A stretch of DNA of 29,501 bases from Reticulitermes lucifugus (taxonomy: Eukaryota; Arthropoda; Insecta; Blattodea; Rhinotermitidae), in the NCBI GenBank assembly GCA_026260175.1, contig JAKCWW010006556.1:1-29501 (forward strand). Direction: 5' to 3'. The notes beneath the pieces were generated by a model. It was not told the origin of the DNA. It was given only the letters and a program-made list of their open reading frames with translations, and did not search any database. Positions 1 to 10,319 of this stretch are shown in pieces. The number at the start of each line of letters is the position of its first letter. The first letter of the stretch is position 1. The translations under genes were made by a program, and so were the position numbers.

Positions 1-225
1 GATGGTCGACCTCCCCACCATGGCGACGCGCCAGCCAATCGCAGAGCAGACAGCCAGCGGTGGTTGCGAATAAAATCGTACCAACCTGTATATACGTAAA
101 ACAAGACTGACTCGAATACCAGCTTGTATATATGTGTAAATAAAAGACTGACTTGAACGTACTTATTGTAGTTGTCATGGCGATACAGATAACCTGCAGT
201 ATCCTATTACATTTCCTACAAATTT
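1..225. other. Unassigned left-edge sequence, possibly LTR-like
   Basis: No coding potential is visible. The stretch contains two short related segments, each with a TGTATATA-type run followed by AAGACTGACT. A degenerate AATAAAA signal lies near 80 and another near 138. This could be the 3' part of an LTR or another repeat cut by the window edge, but I see no terminal dinucleotide or primer-binding site that proves it. Confidence 0.2.
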
Positions 226-670
226 ATTGTCAAGATTCCTGAACCTCACAATTCATCAGGAAGTTCCAAAATTATTCTCTCAATAAGAACGTCGTGGTCT
301 AGTGGCTAAAGCACTGGCCTACAAAACTTATGTACAGCAAGAGTTCGAGACCGGCCGCCGGCAAAGGCTTGAACTTAAAAAAAATTGTCAAGATTCCTGA
401 ACCTCACAATTCATCAGGAAGTTCCAAAATTATTCTCTCAACAAGAACTTCGTGGTCGAGTGGCTAAAGCACTGGCCTGCAAAACTTATGTACAGCAAGA
501 GTTCGAGACCGACCGCCGGCAAAGGCTTGGACTTAAAAAATTTATTGTCAAGATTCCTGAACCTCACAATTTATCAGGAAGTTCCAAAATTATTCTCTCA
601 AGAAGAACTTCGTGGTCGAGTGGATAAGACACCAGCCCAGCAATCCAAGGATCGCCAGTTCGAGTCCAGC
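226..670 (+). repeat. Tandem array of three tRNA-like (SINE-like) units
   Basis: Three head-to-tail copies of a unit of about 158-160 bp start at 226, 384 and 544, each opening with ATTGTCAAGATTCCTGAACC. Each unit carries a polymerase III A-box-like motif (TGGTCTAGTGG at 295-305, TGGTCGAGTGG at 453-463 and 613-623). Each also has a B-box-like motif (AGTTCGAGACC at 342-352 and 500-510, AGTTCGAGTCC at 657-667), with the usual 35-45 bp between the boxes. Copies 1 and 2 are close. Copy 3 diverges between its boxes and runs into different sequence afterwards. The A box resembles that of tRNA-Ser or tRNA-Leu. Open frames run through the array only because it is repetitive. The most economical reading is a tRNA-derived SINE body amplified in tandem. 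Confidence 0.65.
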
Positions 671-1769
671 AGGTTCCAAGATCGTCGGGGCAACGAGCAC
701 AAGAGACATCTGGTAGCCGCTTGGAAGACAACAAAGATTAAGCAAGAATGGTTCGGTAGATAAAGTCCCAAAAAAAAAATTATTTACCAAGCCCCGTCAT
801 GCCTGCGCCCACTGGTGTCACTCTCGGCCAGAAACATTTTTTACTAGCGACACAAAAATTTCCGGCAGGGAAAAATTTCTTACCACGCCCATAAATTTTG
901 GTACCCTGAATTTTTACGTGGCAGCTCTCTCGATTTTTTTTTGCCAGCATGGTTACCTGGCACGGAAACGTTTCTTAGTACAAAGAATTTTTTAAACACT
1001 AGCGCTGCCGCCCAGGAAAAATTTGATTGGCGTGTCAAAACTTCTACGGCTAAGGGCCGCGCGTATTAAGATCATATATAACCACCAAAATTCTGCATTT
1101 CTAACATTTTTGCCTATAGTTTAAAAAAACCGCGGCTGCGAGTTTTACTACCTCCTCCCCCCACTTTAGCCAGACTTATTTTGGACCTCGTATAAAGCTA
1201 TAGCAATTTTCAGGTTAGACACAATACCAGAGGTCGCCACCATTACACTAACATAACCCCTTACAAAAGCGAACACAAAACATTGGCGTGACGTTAGCGC
1301 CATCTATTTCAGACGGTACTGCGCCACGCCCCTCCTCCCCCCAGGATTAAATATTCAAAACTGCAGCGCATACATTGGACAAAACGCTCATCACATGGTG
1401 GTTTTAGTACCTCATGTCCTACAGGTTGGTCATGAAATATTACATTTACTTGCACTTGGAAGATAATTCCAACTACCTACACCAAACCCTTTAATTATGT
1501 TTGGCAAGAAATTGCCTTATTAAAATACAGCAAGGATAACATATATTCCCTCCTGAAATAGCATTTATACTAAATGACAGCACCTAACACTACAGGCAAG
1601 TACACACTATATATTACAACACAATTTTCTCATGTAGACTTTATGAGCACAGTGACAACATATAACAGAGTATTTCACAATGGACTAGTATGAGACAAAA
1701 CTTACCTGAATCTAGTGCAAGCCTTCACCTTCAATTTTTACCTGAAGTATACTTTTATAGTGAGGAACC
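671..1769. other. Gene-poor interval with a GC-richer patch
   Basis: No convincing ORF is seen. From about 780 to 1340 the sequence is richer in G+C and CpG than its surroundings, with several T/A homopolymer runs and CT-rich tracts near 1150 and 1330. A GCGCCATCTA motif lies near 1300. A consensus minus-strand splice donor (CAG before GTAAGT) sits near 1705, but no open reading frame supports an exon there. Confidence 0.3.
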
Positions 1770-2220
1770 TAAGGCCGCGTCCGAACTTGAGCAATCTGCC
1801 GTAACGTAACGGCGCGCATTGACGAACGGGCTGCGCGCTGTGATCCACCAATTGTTCGCTGCTCCTGCTGGTGTAATTTGTTATATTTGGGATGGTTCGG
1901 ATCCCACAGAACAGACATTTTTTCGTATAACGCAATTAAGCCCAAAGTATTTGCTTGCGTCCACTCCATTGTAGCTCCGGACACTGACTGTGAAACAGAG
2001 CAGTGGATAGTGCCAGTATCAGCTCGACGCGAAGAGCACAGAAACACGTCCGAACTTGCTCTAGCGGCGTAACGAAACATCCTATAGTGCGCGCTGGAAA
2101 ACCGACAGCAGGGTGGATCAGCCGGCGCAGCAAAACGAAGAGCGTGTTAAAGCAACACCGTCCGGACCTGCGATTCGCTATTACGTTGCGGCAGAATGCC
2201 CAAGTCTGGACGCGGCCTAA
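1770..2220. mobile_element. Non-autonomous PIF/Harbinger-type element with TAA target duplication
   Basis: The element spans 1773-2217 (445 bp) and is flanked by TAA on both sides (1770-1772 and 2218-2220), the 3-bp target duplication typical of PIF/Harbinger transposons. The ends are inverted copies starting GGCCGCGTCC, and match over about 41 bp with about eight mismatches. A third copy of the terminal motif, CGTCCGAACTTG, lies inside at 2047-2058 in the same orientation as the left end (1778-1789). This suggests a composite or rearranged element. The interior carries a MADF-like coding fragment on the minus strand. No transposase is present, so movement would have needed an autonomous partner. 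Confidence 0.8.
1845..1969 (-). pseudogene. MADF/SANT-like domain fragment inside the Harbinger element
   Basis: The minus-strand frame begins MEWTQANTLGLIALYEKMSV and continues LWDPNHPKYNK. This pattern (LI.LYE, then LWDP.HP.Y.N) is the start of a MADF domain, a Myb/SANT-related DNA-binding fold. Harbinger elements often encode such a Myb-like partner next to the transposase, which helps transposase entry into the nucleus and DNA binding. Only about 35-40 residues are recognisable, out of roughly 80-90 for a full domain. The frame then runs without a stop into terminal-repeat sequence, so no functional protein is expected. The ATG at 1969 is the natural start for such a protein. I infer a fossil of the autonomous parent element. 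Confidence 0.6.
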
Positions 2221-2530
2221 CATTTATGAAATGATTTCAGAAATGTGTAAGAAATCATGACCAACCAAAAGGGACTATAACAAGGGAGATCCAAAGAAAG
2301 GAAGCTTGAAATTAAAATGAACACTATGAGGAATATATACACATATCATGGTCCATAAGTTATTACCAAGTTCCAGTAATAAATTATGTGATCATCTGGA
2401 CTTGGAGATGGATGGGATTTACGGGGGCTTCAGACTTTATTGTAACCCTCTTGGTACTCAATCACAAAATGCGGTTACAACCCTACATAACACTAATACC
2501 ATCAAGACAAAGCTTCAAATCATGTTCATT

Positions 2531-2578
2531 TAACAATGTACCTCTACACGTTTCGACATTTCAACAGTCATCATCTGG
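2531..2578 (-). repeat. Interspersed repeat motif, copy 1 (hammerhead-like core)
   Basis: Read on the minus strand, this 48-nt stretch matches plus-strand positions 5576-5623 at about 35 of 48 positions. The conserved blocks are GATGATGA, ATGTC, AAAC and AGAGGT..ATTGTTA. The order GATGA, short stem, GAAAC resembles a hammerhead ribozyme core, as found in Penelope-like and related retroelements. The invariant core is imperfect here and the second stem pairs poorly. It is certainly a repeat; the ribozyme reading is inference. Confidence 0.4.
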
Positions 2579-3424
2579 AAGAATTCCATTAAGAAACCTA
2601 TATATAGCGGAGTGTGTACAGATCTTTGTCCTTTTGTGGTATTTCATGAAGCATATAACATCAATGATGATACTGGTATGTTTTGATACTTTGGGGAGAT
2701 TGTTTCAAAATGCTGACAAGGCCTGGAGTCCACCCAGGCTCCTCAGAAAGTGACGTTCACGTAAGATTTTCTTCATGACCAAGTCATACAGGTTACTTTG
2801 ACCTATTATATGCTTCATTCTCTCTTGTCACAAAACGTGCAGGATACTAATTTTTGGCACAATATCACGGTTCATTTCAGTTCAACTCCAACTTTAATCC
2901 CTCAACAGTTCAGCGTCAAAAGTTATTTTTAAAATGCACATCATTTTAGTCACCAAAAACTGAATTAGAATTCAGTCATATACAGGAGGAAAGAATACAT
3001 ATTCATGTCCCAGAGCAAAATTTGAATAATACAATAAACACTTAACAAAATTACTTATGCAGTGGAGGCACTTCCCAAAAAAAAAAAAAAAAAATATATG
3101 AATTTGGAGGGAAATATTTAATGCTGGAGGTGACTTGAAACCTTTAACAATTCTTCATGTTCTACACATTTCTGCATGGCAGAAAGGTTAATAAAAATAA
3201 AATGCACGTAAAAACACTTCTCAAGTGCCAATTTTACTCACTTAAACTCAACAGGCTTTATACTAGTTATCAATGAAGTGACAAAAACCTGGCATATGTC
3301 AATATATTTGTAAATTATAATAAAAACTGGTTATGATAAAGGGTTTTTATAAGTCAAATTAAAGCTTCCTACAGCATTCTTAGATTCCTCACCATACATA
3401 AACACAGGTGATGAGATTAAACAA

Positions 3425-3451
3425 GTGTGTGTGTGTGTATATATATATATA
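3425..3451. repeat. GT/AT dinucleotide microsatellite
   Basis: A run of about seven GT units is followed directly by a run of about seven AT units. The overlapping open frames here are products of the simple repeat. Confidence 0.9.
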
Positions 3452-3699
3452 GGGAACCTACTCACACAGATACAGATATCTGTAACTTATCTAATTACCC
3501 CAAAGAACACAAACTGGCTGCATATGGGTATTTTAACTATATGCACAATTTGCCTGTCAGCAATTCAGATAAACAGGCGACACAAAAACCAAAACTTTCA
3601 GGTGTGTCCCTGTACAGTAATATGGAAGAAAATCTTAAATAAGAAATAGTTATCTTTCATATGTCAAGCCATATGACACATGAGTTACAAAACTGTTCA

Positions 3700-4570
3700 A
3701 GCAGATTTAGGGTGCCCCACTTTTGACATTTAAGCATGTCCCACTGTGGCACCAGAGCTTGTATGTGAACGTAGAAAAAAATCCGTGTCAAGTAGGCGAC
3801 AGCTTGCTTCATGTTGATGTCAGCTGCAAATCACTTGCCAGCCAGGTGCTTCTTAAGGGGCCCAAAGAGATGGAAACAGTTGGGCATGAGAAACCAATCA
3901 CAAGTCTAGTTGGCAGGATGAGGCCTGGCATTGCGCTGTGGAACAGCAATGCAAGTCTCTTGCAACAAATGGCTTGCCACAGTACCACAATAAAGCACAG
4001 CAGTTACTGTCACCAATTTTTTGGTTACAAAAGACAGTTGCCCCAATTTCCTCACTTGTGGCATCACTTTGAATTCCTTTTCTGTGTGACATGATTGTTG
4101 TTTCCACATCAAGGATGCTACTTTGGTTCTGGGTGTAATGTAATTAACCAATGTTTCATTCCTTGTAATGTGTCAAATGCACAGAACTCCCATACGATAA
4201 GCTCTGTGATGTTCTTTGGTACCCAGCCTGTACAAAATCCAGCTGGTCACAGACAATACTGTATGCACTACCTGGCAAAGTACCTAGCTCTTGGGCAATG
4301 TCAGTGTGTCTGTCCTTTTTGGTAACAGCCGTGTTAACGACACACACTGGCATTCATAGTGCACATGCGTGCGTGTCACAGTTGCTGCTTGTCATCGCCT
4401 GTCCTATTACTGAGAGCACTGCACCATATCTACACCCGTTTTCATAACATTATATATGGCTCTGTATACCTCCATAAAAAAGCGACGAATTTTCACCACT
4501 CCAAGACCCTTCACATGCATACATCAAATGACAGTGCATATTTGGACTTGGCCTTTTTTCCAGTAGGTAT
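3700..4570 (-). mobile_element. Decayed mariner-like transposase (copy 1)
   Basis: Minus-strand translation, read across several frames, gives the order of a mariner (Tc1/mariner superfamily) transposase. There is a second helix-turn-helix region (DIAQELGTLPGSAYSIV, near 4270), then a stretch corresponding to the WVPK linker. A catalytic-core segment matches the region after the GDETW motif (TPRTKVASLMWK). NARPHPAN matches the usual NARPHTA block near 3920, HLFGPLKKHLAGK lies near 3850, and a C-terminal segment ends near 3720. At least three frameshifts and several stops break it. The residue where the catalytic Asp of LHDN belongs reads as Arg (codon near 3933-3935), so the copy is dead. I could not define terminal inverted repeats. 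Confidence 0.75.
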
Positions 4571-4927
4571 GCCCATTACATGGCGAAATCTGAGATCAGA
4601 TGGTGTTATTTCACGTGACATGTGCTGTCACTGTATTTTTTACTCTTCCTTGGATACTGGTCAAAGAGACAGAGAAAAACTGTACACCTATATTGTGAAA
4701 TAGGAAGATAGACTGATCACAGCACAGGAAGCAGAAGACAACCTACTATTTAATCTTGCCTGATAACTGCAGAGTAAAGATCTATTCCGAGTTCAGTGCA
4801 GGACAGTAACAATGCTAACCCTGTTACTTACACTCTACCACTCAGCACAGTAACATGGCACTTACACTGCTACATAGATCACAGCAAGTACTTGTAATGC
4901 ATTTATGTAACATTTCTTCAGCACTAT

Positions 4928-5370
4928 GGCCCTTTAAGTTTGGCCTTGGCTTCCCTCATGACAGATGCCCATTTTGTTCTGTCCAAAGCTCTTATTCTTC
5001 ATCTTCTTACACCCATATTCCTCAAGTCCAATTCAACATCATCCATTCACCTTAATCCAGGTTTTCCTTTTTTTCTTCTTTCTTCCCACTGCCTCGTTTG
5101 CCTTCCAATAACTTCTTTATTGTCCTTTGACCATCTATTCTTACATGCCCAAGCCATTCCAATCTACTTTAATTAGTTACAATACCTGGAGATTTAAATT
5201 TATTCTAAATTTCTTAATTTATTCTTATTCTCCAGTAACCATATTCATATGTTGGCCCATTTACTTTTCTCAAGATTTTTCTTTCCTATGTCATGAAGGC
5301 TCTTTCCAATTTATCTGCTAGTGTTCATTTGGCACCATAGGTCATAACTGGTCTTATTATACGAGTATGT
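4928..5370 (-). mobile_element. LINE 3' fragment, RTE-like reverse transcriptase C-terminus
   Basis: Minus-strand translation gives, in order, a segment like the post-RT region of many insect LINEs (RPVMTYGA, near 5350), a middle with charged residues, then RKTWIKVNDVELDLRNMGVR and RALDRTKWASVMREAK near 4950-5050. The last part matches the common pattern of W, D-L-R, then a DR..W motif that ends these proteins. The longest open piece runs about 60 residues, and several stops and frameshifts are present. No endonuclease or catalytic RT motif (YADD) is left, so this is a 5'-truncated dead copy. Confidence 0.6.
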
Positions 5371-5575
5371 AGCACATGTATCAAAAGCAAGGACTACCAC
5401 AGCATCCTCACATACCCATTGTATGGATACAATTCTGACACAGTAATGGAAGAGATGTACCTACATTGTTTCATAGCGTTTTATCACAACAAGTTTGTAT
5501 TATAATTTACCAAGATATTGACATATACGAGGGTATCACATGATGGTAAAAAAACTAGATGGTGGGAAAAATCCT

Positions 5576-5623
5576 CCTGATGATGATGTTTTGGATGTCA
5601 AAACATAGAGAGGTGTATTGTTA
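5576..5623 (+). repeat. Interspersed repeat motif, copy 2 (hammerhead-like core)
   Basis: This is the plus-strand relative of the motif at 2531-2578. It starts CCTGATGATGATG, which contains a perfect CTGATGA hammerhead-type box, and has AAAAC in place of the expected GAAAC. The GAGG after the core could pair with CCTC before it (5573-5576). The core lacks the invariant G of GAAA and the central stem is weak, so self-cleavage is unlikely in this copy. Confidence 0.35.
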
Positions 5624-5947
5624 TATTGTTATTGTATTTTGAGTTGTGTTCTGATGGTGTAAGAGCCAGTTGATATCACAATGGTATGAATACATATGTG
5701 AAAACAGAATGTGGTGCTCTTACAACAAATATTGACCTCCAAATTTACTCTCAATGCTCATTTACAACTGGGGATGCCAAGAAGGAGCACACTACCCAAA
5801 CCATAAATGGCAATGAAATGCAAGAATCCTTTCACTATGAACATTTTTAATATTGCCCTGTACCTCACCCTTCCCATACACCAGCATCTGCATATCTAAA
5901 CAAGACTAAAATCCAGACTTCAGGATTCTTTACACTAACTCCATGGA

Positions 5948-6035
5948 TTAGTATTTCTTGGGAAGTTCAGTTAGTGAAGAAATTTCCTGCATTTTACAGA
6001 AACTGTAAGCATGCTACTGTGACTAGCCATCTGTT
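5948..6035 (+). repeat. Fragment of an interspersed repeat known from cockroach/termite DNA
   Basis: The stretch with TCTTGGGAAGTTCAG followed by AAGAAATTTCCTGC resembles, from memory, a very abundant Blattodea repeat whose frame reads SWE..., then a KFPAF/EIPR-like segment. Similarity is partial and no boundaries can be set. It is useful mainly as weak taxonomic evidence. Confidence 0.25.
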
Positions 6036-6156
6036 GTGCATCCCCATCAGTTAAGGCTCGCACGCAGTTACACAACAGAATTAGCCTAATTTGTGTCACT
6101 GTGTTAAACTTTATAACCCAGGACAGTCTTTTGCTACACATCACATTGCACAAGAC

Positions 6157-7300
6157 GTTCATTGTGGCGTTCTGATGAGAGGAAGGTGTGTGCAACAGAG
6201 AAGGGACTGAACTCTTATACAAAAGCGATCTGTTTTAACAGTTCTACAGTATGACACATTTTCACCCCAATGAACTAACTTTTCATGGTGTTCTGCAGTG
6301 AATAAGACATTCACATGCTCTGTAAAACGAACAGGTTGGGGGAAAAACTGATCTGGGAGACCCACACTATGACAGTCCATGCCTTCCTGATTGATATTAT
6401 ACAAATGGCAGTGACCATTTACCAATTGACACAACATCCCAGCTACAAGAACCTCAAATCCACATAAAGATCCTGTCAGCCAACCAAAACTGATGCTGCC
6501 CTTTTCAAGATTCAATGGAGGTGTTACCTTCTGAACCAACCTGCTCAGTAGACTGGTCATCATTTTATTCATCCCCATTAACAGAATATCTTATTCATGT
6601 CCAATTCTGTCTGTATATGTCCACACCAGCATTTCCCACGTCACTGAAGATGCCATAACATGCAACGGGAGTCCCAGGAGCACAACTACAGTTGTTGGCT
6701 TCATATTCGTAGCTCCAATTTACCAAATACAGCTCTGCTGATGTCCAACAAAACTCTTGACTATCAATCACATGATGGGCCTTACAGCTGCAGTGAAGAT
6801 CGAACGTAACAACATTCTTAGCTTCAGTCCCCAGTCTATTGAAAGCTCCTCTATCTTCAGGGACTTTTCCTTAGACTGTCCAACTGTAATCTGCAGTCAA
6901 TCTTTTATCTTTGTCCATCCATGTGACAAAATTTTAACTGAGGCATCCTTTAGATATGGAAAACTTGTGGGTTATCTGCCATAGGTGAGGCTCCTCCAAT
7001 TATATTTTCCAGTACGAAGCTGATCCTTCTACATGGCTTCAACTTCATATGTTCTGACAGCTAAAGTAATGCCCGAAGTGCTTCTCACAGAAATCTTGTG
7101 TTCAGCTGCATTTTCGCCTGTAGCGGCACTGTGAAGAGCTGTTTCAGCTGATTTACCAGACCAGTAACCAGACTGTTTCTCTACACAAGAAATTCCTTTA
7201 ATGGCCTGTCCCTCATAAATGTCCACCATCTTCTGCAATGTTTCAAGTGAATGTGATAAGAGACTAAATGGATGCTGACACACTATAGGCACAGCTGCAT
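6157..7300 (-). mobile_element. Jockey-like LINE remnant, RT and RNase H region
   Basis: Minus-strand translation from 7300 downward shows an RT palm segment, SGYWSGKSAETALHSAATG followed by ENAAEHK, at about 7110-7200. This matches the GKSTETALH...EHK block before the first catalytic Asp in insect Jockey-type LINEs. Further on, VVLLGLPLHVM (near 6690) matches the conserved LLGLPPLHV block after the RT. MGMNKMMTSLL followed by a degraded GSLCG (in place of the usual TDGS, near 6470) corresponds to the start of an RNase H domain. Order and spacing fit one element with large losses between these blocks, including the YADD region. The longest open stretch is 139 codons (6159-6578). The copy is inactive. 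Confidence 0.65.
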
Positions 7301-9329
7301 ATCTGGCTGAAACTAATTTGGTATATGGGAGGTGGTAATTTCTTGTTATAAGGAACTATACACTACTGTACAAGCACCAACAGCTCAAGACACTGTAATG
7401 TTTCTAAGAAAAGCAAGATTCATGAGTGAACATGAAAATGTTATAACATAGGCACAATAATTAGTATGGTGTGCAATCTACCTTGCAAGCAAACACAATG
7501 CCATCCCATAAGGGTTGCCAACATGGATGGTGACTGTAATGAATGTGATGGCTGTGAAGGTGGAGGTGTTGCTTGACCCATCACTTCTGTGATGTATCCA
7601 CACATCAGTAAATGTGGAGAGACGTTGGGCATCTTTCAGTCCATACAGCAGAACAGCAGTCTACATGCTGTATCTAGCAGAACACATGCTCAGAAAGGAA
7701 TGCAAGGCACAAAATAGTGATGCATTGTGTCAATTCATCCAAGTACTGACAAACAAAAACTAGGGCATTATGCTGGAAAATTAAGATAATGACGATGCTA
7801 AGTTGGCAGTATGTGAAGAAAGTATCAGTGAGACAAACTGTTGCACTAACAGAACACTCAAAGCCTCACCTTGTCTTTTTGTATGCATCTTAAGCATTGC
7901 TCCAAAGAAAGATGCCAGTTAATTGAAGATTTATGGACTAACCTCTTTCACTGTCATATATATGAAGCCACAAAATGTGAGATATAAATATTAGTTGCTC
8001 AAGAACATGTTAATAAACTAAAAAGTAAAATACTATCCTCTGTATGATACATCCATTTTTTGGGGCTAAAAGAACCTCCCATATAAAAGATCAGAGTTGC
8101 CTGGCTTATGTATGAACATCTCTTTCACCAGAAGTACATCCAAGTGTCAGACAAAATATATGGCAGGTAGAAATTGAATGTTTTATTCCATACTGCAAAA
8201 CACCATGTATAATTCCATCTAGTCCCATCAACTCAAATGGTTTAAACTCTTAAAACACTTGTCTAGTTCATTAATCCTTTTGGCCAGGCATCAGTCACTA
8301 CAATTTTGCACTTCTGCATGTCCTACCCTGTCCTCTTCAATCAATTTGAAAGCAACTAATGCAATCTGAGTTCCTTCACCATGGACATCTGACATTTCAC
8401 CAGAGAGCACTGCCAGGTGTGCAACACAAGTTCCATTTGCGTGCCTTCTGTATGAGAACCCATCTTGGTGACTGCAAACTTACAACACATTATGTATGAA
8501 GAGCCTGCAAACTGTGCAACACTGCAATACATTCCACACATCTATTAACATCCAGGCCACAGACCACTTCCAGCTAGCAGCAGACAGGTGCTGCTACTGT
8601 GTCTCATGCACACAGGACCCTGATCACTGCACAAATCTCTTCACATCATCACATTCTGACATGAAGGTACTATTTTCAGCTCACACAGTGCCCTCCTCAC
8701 TTCCCATCATGCAGCCTTTACACTGAACACAATACGGGCAGGACATTCAAATGTAGATTGTGGTTTCCACACAGCACATAAATTTCCCCTTCCACATCAT
8801 GAAATTCCATGTATTGAATGACGCAAATATAATTACTGTTCACTTGCAAGCCACCCGAAAGACATTAACTTACATCATAAAGTTCTCAACCAAGCTGCTG
8901 TCTCTATAACATACTCCATGTAGACTGACCATAAATATTAGCACACTACAACTATCTGCAGTGTGACATTCTTTATCAACTACTCTGTGTTACAATACTT
9001 CCAGAGAGACTGATCAATAAGCACACTTTTAATTGGTAAATCCAGATTACACCTTCAGTCCTGAAGAATATTAAATAATGTGTCTGATGAGGTACAGCAA
9101 CCTCAATCCCATATTAGAGAGCAGAATTTCCACAAATGGGCAGTCTCTTTACCTGCAGTCCCTTATACTAAACATCTTCCTTTCACACTACCAACAATTG
9201 GAAACAGTACATTTACCTTTTAACGAGCAGTGGTATGAACATATTCCATCTACTGTAATATTTAACAACTCCACATTTTGCCATGGTGTATTTGCGTGTT
9301 TTGAACAATTCTCACAATAAACAGCGATT
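7301..9329. other. Interval without recognisable genes
   Basis: The open frames here are all under about 80 codons and show no family pattern I recognise on either strand. The 5' part of the Jockey-like element would be expected upstream of 7300 on the minus strand, but I could not identify its endonuclease or ORF1 in this sequence. Confidence 0.4.
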
Positions 9330-10277
9330 AGATGGGCAAGTCAGAAAGTATCCACAATGTATATCTTAACATCAATGCAACAGCAACAGAAATGTATAAG
9401 AGCATCATTTTTCCACACAGGCCCCGGCTTTACAATACTCTTACTGCAACAACGAACAAGGTTCTGTATGCTGAGATGGGCTGTGCAGTGTGTGTGAACA
9501 CCTCAAAGCACAGCTGTCAGAGCGTTTCAACAGTTCAGATGGCAGGGTGTTGGCAGGTACTGTCATGCATCAATAAAACACATTTCAACAGCAGCCCTTG
9601 GCATCTACTTCAAATTACTGGCTTCTGCATGTCATGCAACATCTCACAATAATGAACACTATTTACTGTTATGCCACTCATTTGATAATGTTCAAGTATT
9701 GGCCCTTGTGAATCCNAAAAAAAAAAAAAACCGGCCAGCACCACTTTCTCACTGTTGGTTGCAATTCACACTTTCTTTAGACCAGCAATTGCAGACTGTT
9801 CCATTCCATACTATGGTGTCTGCTCTTTGGATTGCTGTGGTGAATCCATCCTTCATCCCCAGTAATTATGCAACTAAAAAATTTGTCACCTTAATTTTGG
9901 TAATATTCAAAATGTGCTGGCAGATATCCAGGTACCTGTGCTTGTGATCTTCTGTGAGTTGCTTAGGAACCCATCTTGCACAAACTTTATGAAAGTCTGG
10001 TCTAGTCTGATGACTTCATGCTTGGCACCATGACTGACTTGCAGATGATTTGCCACGCTATCAACAGTCACACTTCTGTTATTCCGAATCTTGGTGCAGA
10101 CTTATACAACATTTGCATCAGAAGTAGATGTGGACGGTCATGCTGGTCATTCACTTCAGTGTTACCATACTGTGCTAGAAGTCTGATGCATTTCTCCCCT
10201 GGCACACCTCCAGCGTACAAAAATCAGCTCACTACACGCACCCCTTCTTTGATGCATACAGCAAGTGCAGAGGCCAT
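9330..10277 (-). mobile_element. Decayed mariner-like transposase (copy 3)
   Basis: The likely ancestral start is the ATG at 10277-10275, reading MASALAVCIKEGVRVVS and then AQYGN, an N-terminus typical of one insect mariner lineage. Downstream are RSVTVDSVANHLQVSHGA (second helix-turn-helix, near 10060), a WVPK-equivalent stretch near 9970, a GDETW-equivalent region near 9850 (LLGMKDGF), and FFFWIHKGQYLNI near 9710, matching FFWDSQGPILEH. Stops and frameshifts occur throughout. The run of A with an ambiguous base (N at 9716) falls in the FFW block. Sequence below about 9500 is only loosely assignable, so the left boundary is approximate. Confidence 0.65.
9716..9732. other. Ambiguous base next to an A homopolymer
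   Basis: A single N at 9716 precedes an A run. This looks like an unresolved homopolymer length in the assembly and not a gap of unknown size. Confidence 0.8.
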
Positions 10278-10319
10278 GTTAACACTGCTACAATAGCAAA
10301 ACCAGCAAGTGTTCCAAGA

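Larger units (their letters stand above)
2221..3660. other. Gene-free interval with short repeats
   Basis: No real coding region is recognised. An 18-A run lies at 3077-3094, a GT/AT microsatellite at 3425-3451, and an interspersed motif at 2531-2578 that recurs near 5576. A short segment near 2718-2745 resembles the middle part of the SINE at 11.9-12.2 kb, but too weakly to call. Confidence 0.4.

Noticed and set aside
295..352. Functional tRNA genes in the tandem array
   Set aside because: A- and B-box-like motifs are present, but I could not form acceptor and anticodon stems that pair well enough for a real tRNA.
385..763. Overlapping 80- and 103-codon frames
   Set aside because: They run through the tandem repeat units and repeat the same peptide, so they are products of the repeat and not a gene.
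2388..2753. 121-codon plus-strand frame
   Set aside because: No domain or composition signal; it overlaps an interspersed repeat motif read on the opposite strand.
3723..4094. 123-codon plus-strand frame
   Set aside because: It is the shadow of the mariner transposase relic on the minus strand.
6159..6578. 139-codon minus-strand frame as a host gene
   Set aside because: Its N-terminal half fits the post-RT and RNase H start of a Jockey-like LINE whose earlier blocks lie next to it on the same strand.
8356..8726. Minus- and plus-strand frames around 8.5 kb
   Set aside because: Both are short, Cys/His-rich by chance composition, without spaced Cys/His pairs of a zinc finger or any family pattern.
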